11,518 nt of DNA from Lachnospiraceae bacterium UBA1712 (GCA_002317175.1 DCJA01000040.1:3525-15042), one strand, 5' to 3'; shown: positions 1-6,455, numbered from the stretch's first letter. Notes: generated by a model not told the origin, from the letters alone. Made by a program: numbers and translations.

Positions 1-10
1 TTTCTCTCCT
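1..10 (-). promoter_or_regulatory. Probable Shine-Dalgarno site of a minus-strand gene starting just off the left edge
   Basis: Read on the minus strand, the last bases before the edge contain GAGGAGAGAAA, with AGGAG at 6-10. That leaves five bases to the edge, so a start codon would lie within a few bases outside the window. This is inferred from the ribosome-binding site alone; no coding sequence of that gene is visible. Confidence 0.45.
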
Positions 11-94
11 CAATATATATCTGTCATTTATCTATAAATTCACACGCTTGCTATTATCCACCTATTAATCAATTATGACTATATGCATTTGCAC

Positions 95-122
95 AAAAAA
101 ACTACCCCTAAAAGAGGTAGTT
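95..122 (-). terminator. Intrinsic terminator of the acyl-CoA ligase gene
   Basis: On the minus strand a ten-pair stem (AACTACCTCT / AGGGGTAGTT, one G-U pair) closes a TTT loop and is followed directly by a run of T (complement of 95-99). It lies about 40 bases after the ligase stop codon, the usual place for a Rho-independent terminator. Confidence 0.75.
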
Positions 123-160
123 CTTTGATAAATTTATAAAAATTTAATAAAATTGCTTCA

Positions 161-1795
161 TTAACCACGATTCTGTGCTGCAACCAGGCTTTCTCCACAG
201 TAGATCTGACGAAGCTTTGGCTTCTCAATCTTACCTGTTGGATTACGAGGAATATCTGCAAATACAATATGAACAGGTCTCTTGTATCTTGGCAATTTGT
301 GGCAGAAGCTGTTAATCTCATCCTCTGTTGATGTCTCACCATCCTTAAGTTCAATAACTGCAAGAGTTGCCTCACCAAGTCTGCTGTCTGGAACACCAAT
401 AACTGCTGCATCCTTAATCTTTGGATTGGCACGTAAGAAGTTCTCAATCTGAACTGGATAGATATTCTCACCACCAGATATAACTACATCCTTCTTACGG
501 TCTACAAGGAAGATAAAGCCATCCTCATCTTCCATAGCCATATCACCTGTGTAAAGCCATTCGCCCTTAAGAACTTCTGCTGTTGACTTAGGATCATTGA
601 AATAGCAGTCCATAACACCAGGTCCTTTAAGGCAAAGCTCGCCAACATCACCCTGCTTAACTAACTCACCGTTCTCATCAACAATCTTTGTCTCCCAGCC
701 GTATCCAGCCTTACCGATTGCGCCAACCTTATGAATATTCTCAACACCAAGATGAACTGCACCAGGTCCGATAGACTCTGAAAGACCATAGTTGGTATCA
801 TATTCATGCTTAGGGAATACTTCCTTCCAGCGTGAAATAAGACTTGGTGGAACAGGCTGTGCACCGATATGCATCAGTCTCCACGCATCAAGATCATAAT
901 CGTCAAGTTTTACATCGCCACTTTCAATCGCATCAAGAATATCCTGTGCCCATGGAACCAGCAGCCATACTATTGAGCATTTCTCATTGCTTGCTGCTTC
1001 TAAAATAGCCTTAGGCTTTGTTCCCTTAAGAAGAACAGATTTGGCACCTACCAAAAATGAGCCAAACCAGTGCATCTTGGCACCTGTGTGATACAAAGGT
1101 GGAATACACAAAAAGATGTCATCCTTGGTCTGTCCATGATGAGCCTGCTCTACCTTACAGCTGTGTACAAGGCTTCTGTGCTTATGCAAGATAGCCTTAG
1201 GGAAACCTGTTGTTCCTGATGAGAAATATATAGCGCCATAATCATCATCTGTAAGCTTAATATCAGGTGATACACTCGAGCAGTTTGCTGTCAACTTATC
1301 ATAACTCTCAGCAAATGCAGGACAGCCATCACCTACATAAAGAAGAATTCTGTTCTTACTGATAATATCTACTATCTCTTCAACACGACCAATAAACTCA
1401 GGTCCAAATACAAGTATATTGACCTCAGCAAGATTTACACAGTATTCGATTTCATCTGCTGCATATCTGAAATTGAGAGGTACCGCAAGCGCTCCTGTCT
1501 TAAGTGCACCAAAGTAAATTGGAAGCCACTCCAGACAGTTCATGAGAAGAATTCCAACCTTATCTCCTTTCTTAACACCTCTGCTAAGAAGAAGATTGGC
1601 AAATCTGTTTGCCTTCTCATTGAATACATTCCAGGTAATCTCTCTCCTATAGAAGTTTGAAGGATTAGACTCTATAAGTCCATATTCCTTCCAGCTAACC
1701 GGCTTTGTCTCTTTAATCTCCGGATTAATCTCCACGAGACAGATATCATTGCCGTATTTTCTACAATTTTCTTCCAAAATCTCTGTTATTGGCAT
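161..1795 (-). CDS. AMP-forming acyl-CoA ligase (ANL superfamily)
   Basis: A 544-residue enzyme expected to activate a carboxylic acid as an acyl-adenylate and pass it to coenzyme A in the cytoplasm. All core ANL motifs are visible: the phosphate loop YFSSGTTGFPK (190-200), TNYGLSES (334-341), LYTGD (414-418), the hinge around VDRKKDVVISGGENIYP (431-447), and PTGKIEK (519-525) with the adenylation lysine at 522, so it should be active. The order resembles fatty-acyl-CoA and crotonobetaine/carnitine-CoA ligases, but the substrate cannot be read from sequence. Residues about 22-52 form a stretch ahead of the first conserved block that is longer than in CaiC-type enzymes as I remember them. The ATG has a good SD (AGGAG at 1803-1807, 7-base spacing). 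It has its own promoter and terminator, so it is probably monocistronic. Confidence 0.93.
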   Translation of the reverse strand: MPITEILEENCRKYGNDICLVEINPEIKETKPVSWKEYGLIESNPSNFYRREITWNVFNEKANRFANLLLSRGVKKGDKVGILLMNCLEWLPIYFGALKTGALAVPLNFRYAADEIEYCVNLAEVNILVFGPEFIGRVEEIVDIISKNRILLYVGDGCPAFAESYDKLTANCSSVSPDIKLTDDDYGAIYFSSGTTGFPKAILHKHRSLVHSCKVEQAHHGQTKDDIFLCIPPLYHTGAKMHWFGSFLVGAKSVLLKGTKPKAILEAASNEKCSIVWLLVPWAQDILDAIESGDVKLDDYDLDAWRLMHIGAQPVPPSLISRWKEVFPKHEYDTNYGLSESIGPGAVHLGVENIHKVGAIGKAGYGWETKIVDENGELVKQGDVGELCLKGPGVMDCYFNDPKSTAEVLKGEWLYTGDMAMEDEDGFIFLVDRKKDVVISGGENIYPVQIENFLRANPKIKDAAVIGVPDSRLGEATLAVIELKDGETSTEDEINSFCHKLPRYKRPVHIVFADIPRNPTGKIEKPKLRQIYCGESLVAAQNRG

Positions 1796-1903
1796 TGTAA
1801 CTCTCCTAACCCATTACTTCCTAATCAAATGTAAAATGCTATAATAAATGGCATTCCAGTAAACCTTTATTTTGTATTTTGCCACTTTAAACCGCTAAAC
1901 TAT

Positions 1904-1932
1904 ATTTTAGTAATTTAAGACCACCTCGTCAA
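1904..1932 (-). promoter_or_regulatory. Promoter of the acyl-CoA ligase gene
   Basis: On the minus strand, TTGACG (1927-1932) is separated by exactly 17 bases from TAAAAT (1904-1909). Each hexamer matches the sigma-A consensus at five of six positions. Transcription would start near 1897, leaving a leader of about 100 bases before the ATG at 1795. The spacer contains GGTGGTCT (1918-1925), an inverted copy of the element repeated just upstream, so this promoter is probably regulated. Confidence 0.65.
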
Positions 1933-1936
1933 GTAC

Positions 1937-1990
1937 GAATCCTAACATGGTGGTCTGATTAATGAATCCTAACTTGGTGGTCTGATTAAT
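1937..1990. repeat. Two tandem 27-bp direct repeats upstream of the ligase promoter
   Basis: Copies at 1937-1963 and 1964-1990 differ at one base (A at 1947, T at 1974). Each begins GAATCCTAAC, continues TGGTGGTCT and ends GATTAAT. GGTGGTCT lies at 1949-1956 and 1976-1983, with an inverted copy at 1918-1925. The second copy runs into a perfect 12-base palindrome, CTGATTAATCAG (1982-1993). The array starts four bases beyond the -35 hexamer, a location typical of regulator binding sites. The inverted pair 1918-1925/1949-1956 could alternatively form a long-looped hairpin at the 3' end of the methyltransferase mRNA, but no clean T run follows. Confidence 0.85.
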
Positions 1991-1998
1991 CAGTTTAA

Positions 1999-2805
1999 TT
2001 ATTTTCTTAGTACGTCTACTGTATGACCTGCCGCTCCAATCATATCCTGTCGTTGCGCTATTGACTCCACGTATTTTACAAAAAGCTCAAAGCTGTTCTC
2101 ATCCATTCCCCTAAGAGCAGGTCGAATGTAATTTGCCGGTCCATCCGGAGTAAATATTGTGATACGCTCCAATCCGCTGTCACTGGCAAGTCTATTAATA
2201 TTATCAAGCGAAACATATTCATAGAGGTCATCTTCTGTTGACATAACATTGTAATTTATGTCAACCTTATTTTTCTCCACTGAATCCGCTATACTTTTTT
2301 CCATAAAACCATGCTTTACCACTGCGTAATCATTCATAAGATAAGCAATCATAATGATTCCGCCTTTTTTCGTTAGTTTTTTGGCTTCCTCTATTACCTT
2401 TAATTTATCTTCATAACTGAACAGATGATACATGGGACCAAAAATAAGCACCAGATCAAAATAATCAGCTTCAAATTTTCTGGACATTTTAAGTGCGTTA
2501 CCCTGAACTGCATTCAGGTTAAAGGGGTCCTGAGCAGACTCTTTGATCTTGTCCGCCTTAGCTCTGAGCCTTTGTACATTGTGCTTTACAAGCTCCAGCG
2601 CATGTACCTCATAGCCCTCCTTAGCAAGTGGTATACTGTATGCTCCGGTTGCTGCTCCTACATCCAGTATTTTGGCATCTCTTCCTATTTCCTCCAGATA
2701 TTTATGTATATAGTTCATACTAACCCTGAACTCTACCTGTCCATGTCTGGATTTAAGTCTCTTATCTTCATTAAATTTATTGTAATGCTCTATTAACAGA
2801 TCCAT
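1999..2805 (-). CDS. Class I SAM-dependent methyltransferase
   Basis: A 268-residue cytoplasmic protein with a Rossmann-type methyltransferase domain. The SAM-binding motif I is ILDVGAATG (46-54), the acidic residue ending strand 2 is Glu71, the strand-4 region is YFDLVLIFGPMYHL (115-128), and a KKGG turn (146-149) precedes strand 5. The N-terminus, with a KRL..RHGQVEF segment before motif I, resembles a small family common in clostridia and supports the first ATG over Met30. The SD (GAGG at 2810-2813) sits only about four bases from the start, which is short. No transmembrane segment is evident. The substrate is unknown: the C-terminal 100 residues, which would determine it, carry no motif I can assign. 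The gene lies upstream of the acyl-CoA ligase on the same strand with no clear terminator between them, so some read-through is possible. Confidence 0.88.
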   Translation of the reverse strand: MDLLIEHYNKFNEDKRLKSRHGQVEFRVSMNYIHKYLEEIGRDAKILDVGAATGAYSIPLAKEGYEVHALELVKHNVQRLRAKADKIKESAQDPFNLNAVQGNALKMSRKFEADYFDLVLIFGPMYHLFSYEDKLKVIEEAKKLTKKGGIIMIAYLMNDYAVVKHGFMEKSIADSVEKNKVDINYNVMSTEDDLYEYVSLDNINRLASDSGLERITIFTPDGPANYIRPALRGMDENSFELFVKYVESIAQRQDMIGAAGHTVDVLRK

Positions 2806-2863
2806 GCTTCCTCTTCTATACTTCTAAGCAGCTTCATCCTTTGGTAATGTATCATCCATTAGG

Positions 2864-2869
2864 ATTATA
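2864..2869 (-). promoter_or_regulatory. Possible -10 element of the methyltransferase gene
   Basis: A perfect TATAAT on the minus strand, 59 bases before the methyltransferase ATG. The sequence 17 bases further upstream is a poor -35 (TGAATT), so only the -10 supports this. The rest of the gap 2806-3052 holds no gene I can see and no convincing promoter for the divergent capA-like gene. Confidence 0.35.
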
Positions 2870-3052
2870 TACTCTTCATTATTCTTAATTCATAGTGTGT
2901 TATAGCTTCTCTTAATTCTACCATAAAACCGCTCAATGTGATAAACTTTAAGTGTATGCATAGTTAGCTGTTCTTACCGTTTTCTTACGTCTATTACTAA
3001 AGTGTTATTCAAACTTTCTGTGCATTAATTCTTAGTTATTCAGGGGAAAAAG

Positions 3053-4420
3053 ATGTTTAAAAAGAGTCTCAAAATATTTATTATTACGCTGGCTGCAACG
3101 CTTTTACTGGGTCTGGCATTTACATACAAATTCTGGTTTCCATATGTAAGCAGCGATAGTTTCGTAATTGGTAATTCTTCAGAAGATAATATAGCCAGCA
3201 GTTTGGATAATCTCCCAGATGATTCTGCACTTAACAATAGTTCTGATGCATCTGATGACAATGGACTAATAAAACCTATATATGAATCAATTCCCACTCC
3301 AACTCCTGAACCATTTGAAGAGTATGATGTCACAGTTATGGCCGTAGGTGACAATCTGCTTCATATGGGAATTGTCAACAGTGGACGACAGGCGGACGGA
3401 AGTTACAACTACGATTTTTTATTTGAAGATATCCTTCCATATCTTGATAAATCTGATATCAGCATTATCAATCAGGAAACTATCATGGCCGGTAATGACA
3501 AAGCTTTTAGTGGCTTTCCTTATTTCAATTCTCCTACTGAAGTAGCTGACGGAATAGAAAAAGCAGGTTTCAATGTGGTTCTTCAGTCCAGCAACCACAC
3601 CATTGACCAGGGGCTGGATGGTCTCCTAAATGCCTACAATGTGTGGCAGCAGCATTCCAATGTGCTTATGGTAGGCATTCATGATGATCCTTCCAAAGAA
3701 CACGATATTCCTATTAAGGAAGTTGAGGGTATCAAGGTTGCTATTCTCAACTACGCATATGGTCCTAACCTGGGGGCTATTCCTTCCAATGTTAAGGGCT
3801 ATATGAATATTTTGTGTGCAGTAAAGGAAGGCAGTAAGACCAATGAGCTTGACTTTACCAAGCTCGACCCTGCAGTAATAGATGATATAAAGCGTGCTGA
3901 TCAGCTGGCGGATATCGTGATAGTATGTCCACACTGGGGAACAGAATATGCATTGGAGCCTTCTTCATATCAGAAAAATTTTGCAAAGCAGATGACTGAA
4001 GCAGGAGCCGATGTAATTATTGGTGCTCATCCACATGTTCCAGAACCTGTCGAACTAATTGAAGCAGATAATGGCAACAAATGTCTTTGCTACTACTCTC
4101 TTGGCAATTATGTATCCACAGGTCAGCAGGGTGAATCAATGCTTGAAGGACTTGCATGGGTATCACTACACGTCACAGAAAATGACGTATATGTAGACGA
4201 GGGCAAATCCGGAGTTCTTCCGCTTGTTAATCAGTATCTATCCGGTCCCCTAAGATATGAAGGCACATATGCACTTGAAGATTACACCGACGAGCTGGCA
4301 TCAAAGCACGGTATCAGAGGCTGGGGCGGTGTAACACTTACTGTTGATAAACTAAAAGGCTGGAGTCAGCAAATCTTTGGCGAATGGGCTATCACAAAGG
4401 ATTTCATACTCAATCAGTAA
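3053..4420 (+). CDS. Membrane-anchored CapA-family protein (PGA_cap, metallophosphatase fold)
   Basis: A 455-residue protein with a basic N-terminus and a hydrophobic segment (about 8-30) that should act as an uncleaved signal anchor. An Asp/Ser/Asn-rich linker (33-72) and a PTPTPEP spacer (81-87) precede the CapA domain, which starts near residue 92. The domain motifs are VGDNLLH (98-104), NQET (140-143), SNHTID (180-185), PHWGTEY (293-299), GAHPHV (324-329) and YSLGNYVS (348-355). These carry the Asp, His, Asn and Glu residues expected to bind metal in this calcineurin-like fold. CapA/PgsA proteins take part in poly-gamma-glutamate capsule synthesis in Bacillus, but capB and capC partners are absent here, and lone homologues in clostridia have no established role. 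The catalytic domain should lie outside the membrane. The ATG follows AGGGG (3042-3046) at a good distance. Confidence 0.9.
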   Translation: MFKKSLKIFIITLAATLLLGLAFTYKFWFPYVSSDSFVIGNSSEDNIASSLDNLPDDSALNNSSDASDDNGLIKPIYESIPTPTPEPFEEYDVTVMAVGDNLLHMGIVNSGRQADGSYNYDFLFEDILPYLDKSDISIINQETIMAGNDKAFSGFPYFNSPTEVADGIEKAGFNVVLQSSNHTIDQGLDGLLNAYNVWQQHSNVLMVGIHDDPSKEHDIPIKEVEGIKVAILNYAYGPNLGAIPSNVKGYMNILCAVKEGSKTNELDFTKLDPAVIDDIKRADQLADIVIVCPHWGTEYALEPSSYQKNFAKQMTEAGADVIIGAHPHVPEPVELIEADNGNKCLCYYSLGNYVSTGQQGESMLEGLAWVSLHVTENDVYVDEGKSGVLPLVNQYLSGPLRYEGTYALEDYTDELASKHGIRGWGGVTLTVDKLKGWSQQIFGEWAITKDFILNQ

Positions 4421-4422
4421 AT

Positions 4423-4507
4423 ATGCCCAAAATGCTAACACGCCAATAATGGCAACAAGTCAATAATGGTAACAGGTCAATAATGGTAACAAGTCAATAA
4501 TGGCAGC
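4423..4507. repeat. 17-bp tandem repeat array after the capA-like gene
   Basis: Four copies of a 17-base unit built on GTCAATAATGGTAAC lie at 4440-4456, 4457-4473, 4474-4490 and 4491-4507. A degenerate fifth copy (about 12 of 17 matching the first) sits at 4423-4439. The array begins two bases after the stop codon. The last copy's AATGGCAGC forms the left arm of the terminator at 4499-4527, so the repeats may have grown from the terminator arm by slippage. Confidence 0.85.
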
Positions 4508-4527
4508 TCTCAAAAAGAGCTGCCATT
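4499..4527. terminator. Shared bidirectional terminator between capA-like and NlpC genes
   Basis: A perfect 12-pair stem (AATGGCAGCTCT / AGAGCTGCCATT) with a CAAAA loop lies between two convergent genes, three bases past the NlpC stop codon. The plus-strand tail (TTATTTAA) is moderately T-rich and the minus-strand tail (ATTGAC) less so, so it probably works best for the capA-like transcript. Confidence 0.85.
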
Positions 4528-4530
4528 TAT

Positions 4531-5784
4531 TTAATCAAGTACATTCTTTACCCCAAGTATGTTATCATATCCCACATTCTGGGTTACAATACCCTTTCTT
4601 GGATTCGCTGCATGAACTATCTGTCCATTTCCAATATATATCGCCACGTGTGTACACTTGCTCTTACCATAGCATACTATATCACCTGGCTGTATTTCAT
4701 CCAGACCAATGCTTCTGCCATTGACAGAGAGCTGTCCACCAGGAGTTCTGCTAAGTCCCACGCCAAACTGAGCCATTACAAGACTTGTAAATCCAGAGCA
4801 GTCAGTACCATTTTCAAGACTGTTTCCACCATGTACATAAGGATGTCCCACATACTGAAGTGCAAAGCTAACAATATCAGACCTCAGATTACCACTAGCC
4901 GTAAAACTACTGCTTGTCTGCGTAGCTGTCTCCGACTGAACAATAGTAACATTCTCCGGAGTTTCAGACTCCTTTTGTTTCTCTCTGGCCTTGAGTTCCT
5001 TCTCCTCCGCTTCCTTGGCCCTGATTTCTTCCATAGTCTTTGCATAGATGAATTCTTCAGCTACACTTACATATTCTGCAGATACATAACCAGATTTATC
5101 TTCACCATAACAAACATGTATCCATTCTCCATCAGTCTGATCATCCACTAATTTCAGTTTCTCATTAGTATTAGCATAACCAATACGCTTGGACTCTATA
5201 TCTGGATTTTCTCTAATATTTAATCTGTCTGCCAGGACTGTAGCATATCTGTCAATATAATTGTCAATTACTTCCACTGCATTCTGGCCATATATAAAAT
5301 ACTCTGCCTTGATATATCCTGAAAGAGATCCAGATATAACATTGAGCCAGATTCCATCCTCGCACTCAATCTCTTCCTGAATCTGTGCAACCGCACCATC
5401 ATACATACGGCCTACGATTTCACTGTCTGTATTAGGACCGCTACGGACATTAACATAGTTATCTACATTGGCTATGGCAAAGTTGCTATACTCGTCTTCC
5501 TCCTCCTGGTCTTCAAAAGCCTCTCCTGAATATTCCATTTCTTCTGTCATCCCAATTGACAGAAGTTCCTCAACCATGCCGTATAATTCCTGTTCCTTTT
5601 CAGAGGAAAGATAGGCCTCCAGCCCATCCACTGACATCTCGTCAAATGAGCCTGCAGCATGAACACTTGTAGTAAATCCAGACTCCGTACTATCACTATT
5701 AGATTGTTGTTTCCCACATGCCGCCAGCACTATCACTGACCAAAGGCAAAGCAGGCAGCATAATCTATTTACAATCTTCAACAC
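4531..5784 (-). CDS. Lipoprotein with two SH3b domains and an NlpC/P60 peptidase domain
   Basis: A 417-residue secreted cell-wall hydrolase, expected to cut peptidoglycan stem peptides. The N-terminus is a lipoprotein signal with lipobox LAAC and the lipidated cysteine at 23. A Glu-rich acidic stretch (about 83-99) leads into SH3b domain 1 (about 101-165, with VNVRSGPNTDSEIVG) and SH3b domain 2 (about 178-243, with LNIRENPDIESKRIG), which probably bind the wall. A charged Lys/Glu helix (about 250-275) and a Ser/Thr linker precede the NlpC/P60 domain (302-417). The catalytic residues are Cys329 (TDCSGF), His379 (THVAIYIG) and probably His391 (IVHAANP). The start is GTG with AAGTAGGT (5790-5797) as SD, overlapping the dtd stop codon. 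The 11-base gap to dtd shows an operon. The enzyme looks intact and active. Confidence 0.93.
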   Translation of the reverse strand: MLKIVNRLCCLLCLWSVIVLAACGKQQSNSDSTESGFTTSVHAAGSFDEMSVDGLEAYLSSEKEQELYGMVEELLSIGMTEEMEYSGEAFEDQEEEDEYSNFAIANVDNYVNVRSGPNTDSEIVGRMYDGAVAQIQEEIECEDGIWLNVISGSLSGYIKAEYFIYGQNAVEVIDNYIDRYATVLADRLNIRENPDIESKRIGYANTNEKLKLVDDQTDGEWIHVCYGEDKSGYVSAEYVSVAEEFIYAKTMEEIRAKEAEEKELKAREKQKESETPENVTIVQSETATQTSSSFTASGNLRSDIVSFALQYVGHPYVHGGNSLENGTDCSGFTSLVMAQFGVGLSRTPGGQLSVNGRSIGLDEIQPGDIVCYGKSKCTHVAIYIGNGQIVHAANPRKGIVTQNVGYDNILGVKNVLD

Positions 5785-5795
5785 TTATTACCTAC

Positions 5796-6248
5796 TTAGC
5801 ATATTTCATCTGAATCCAGCATAACAGTAAATGGTCCATCATTAACCAAACTCACTGCCATGTCAGCGCCAAAGCTTCCCGTCTCCACCTTAACACCATA
5901 CTGATTTCTAATAGCATCAATTGTATATTCATAAATCATATTGGCATGCTTTGGATCCCCCGACTTAATAAACGAAGGTCTGTTGCCCTTCTTACAGTCA
6001 GCATACAAGGTAAACTGAGATACCATAAGTATTGAGCCTCCCACATCCTGAAGTGAAAGATTGGTTTTGCCCTCTGCATCAGCAAAAATTCTTAGGTTTA
6101 CCATTTTCCTGATCATCTTATCTGCGATTTCTTTTGTATCGGACTCACAGGCCCCCAACAATACCATATATCCCTTATCAATGGCTCCAATAACCTGCCC
6201 TTCTACTTCTACACTTGCTTTTGTAACTCTTTGTATTAGTAATCTCAT
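5796..6248 (-). CDS. dtd: D-aminoacyl-tRNA deacylase
   Basis: A 150-residue cytoplasmic enzyme, normal length for Dtd, which hydrolyses D-aminoacyl-tRNAs (and Gly-tRNAAla) to keep D-amino acids out of protein. The start MRLLIQRVTKASVEV is typical. Both active-site signatures are present: SQFTLYAD (77-84) and the cross-subunit Gly-Pro motif NDGPFTV (136-142). Dtd works as a homodimer. An in-frame ATG at 6275 would add nine residues, but it falls at the predicted transcription start and has no ribosome-binding site. The ATG at 6248 has GAGGT eight bases upstream and matches the family's first residue. It is the first gene of an operon with the NlpC lipoprotein and is driven by promoters inside the 27-bp repeats upstream. 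Confidence 0.95.
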   Translation of the reverse strand: MRLLIQRVTKASVEVEGQVIGAIDKGYMVLLGACESDTKEIADKMIRKMVNLRIFADAEGKTNLSLQDVGGSILMVSQFTLYADCKKGNRPSFIKSGDPKHANMIYEYTIDAIRNQYGVKVETGSFGADMAVSLVNDGPFTVMLDSDEIC

Positions 6249-6284
6249 CCACAATACCTCAGCTGTATTTATCATATATCCGCG

Positions 6285-6349
6285 ATTGTATCACACAGTC
6301 ATACGTCTGCAATTGTATCACACAGTCATACGTCTGCAATTGTATCACA
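6285..6349. repeat. 27-bp tandem repeat, 2.4 copies, upstream of dtd
   Basis: Two identical copies (6285-6311 and 6312-6338) are followed by the first 11 bases of a third (6339-6349). Each starts ATTGTATCACACAG and ends ATACGTCTGCA. Read on the minus strand, every copy contains TGATACAAT, so the array multiplies a promoter element. Exact identity of the full copies suggests recent duplication or ongoing slippage. Confidence 0.95.
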
Positions 6350-6367
6350 TTTTGAAGTAAATCCCAA
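6285..6367 (-). promoter_or_regulatory. Three tandem extended -10 promoters for the dtd operon
   Basis: On the minus strand TGATACAAT, an extended -10 (TGn plus TACAAT, five of six), occurs three times, with TACAAT at 6285-6290, 6312-6317 and 6339-6344. The outermost copy has TTGGGA (6362-6367) 17 bases upstream and looks like the original promoter. The inner two have TTGCAG (6307-6312 and 6334-6339) at 16 bases, supplied by the neighbouring repeat. The innermost would start transcription near 6278, giving a leader of about 30 bases that includes the dtd SD. Activity is inferred from sequence only. Confidence 0.6.
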
Positions 6368-6372
6368 ATGAT

Positions 6373-6399
6373 CATACATATACTTCTTGTATCTGTATG
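6373..6399. promoter_or_regulatory. Imperfect dyad between the divergent dtd and nnr promoters
   Basis: CATACA and ATAC on the left pair with GTAT and TGTATG on the right, with one mismatch and a TTCTT centre, giving ten matched pairs over 27 bases. It lies upstream of both predicted promoters and so is not expected to be transcribed from them, which suits an operator better than an RNA hairpin. No known binding site is recognised. Confidence 0.3.
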
Positions 6400-6455
6400 T
6401 GCCTATTCTATTGCCTGTGAATGCGCTGATTCTATCACTATAACTTCTTCTGGCA

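Noticed and set aside
79..474. A 131-codon minus-strand open frame over the end of the acyl-CoA ligase
   Set aside because: It is out of frame with the ligase, passes through the ligase terminator at 95-122 and has no family resemblance.
1918..1956. AGACCACC/GGTGGTCT hairpin as the methyltransferase terminator
   Set aside because: The loop would be 23 bases and no T run follows, so a regulatory-site reading fits better, though weak termination is not excluded.
1918..1993. Inverted and direct repeats as transposon ends or a MITE
   Set aside because: No target duplication, no transposase, and the elements are placed at a promoter in a way better explained by regulation.
2425..2796. A 123-codon plus-strand open frame opposite the methyltransferase
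   Set aside because: Antisense shadow of a gene with a clear SAM-binding motif; no supporting start signal.
3040..3354. A 104-codon minus-strand open frame over the start of the capA-like gene
   Set aside because: It mirrors the Ser/Asp-rich linker of the real protein, which explains its low-complexity composition.
4612..5151. A 179-codon plus-strand open frame inside the NlpC lipoprotein gene
   Set aside because: It is antisense to a gene with clear domains, has no ribosome-binding site I can see, and its translation is Ser/Thr/Ile-rich without a recognisable motif.
6248..6275. Upstream ATG at 6275 as the dtd start
   Set aside because: It sits at the predicted transcription start without a Shine-Dalgarno sequence and adds residues not typical of Dtd; the ATG at 6248 has a good site.
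6285..6349. 27-bp repeats as a CRISPR array
   Set aside because: The units are directly adjacent with no spacers and there are no cas genes in the window.
6061..6360. A 99-codon plus-strand open frame running through dtd and the 27-bp repeats
   Set aside because: Its repetitive C-terminus is simply the DNA repeat translated; it is antisense to dtd.
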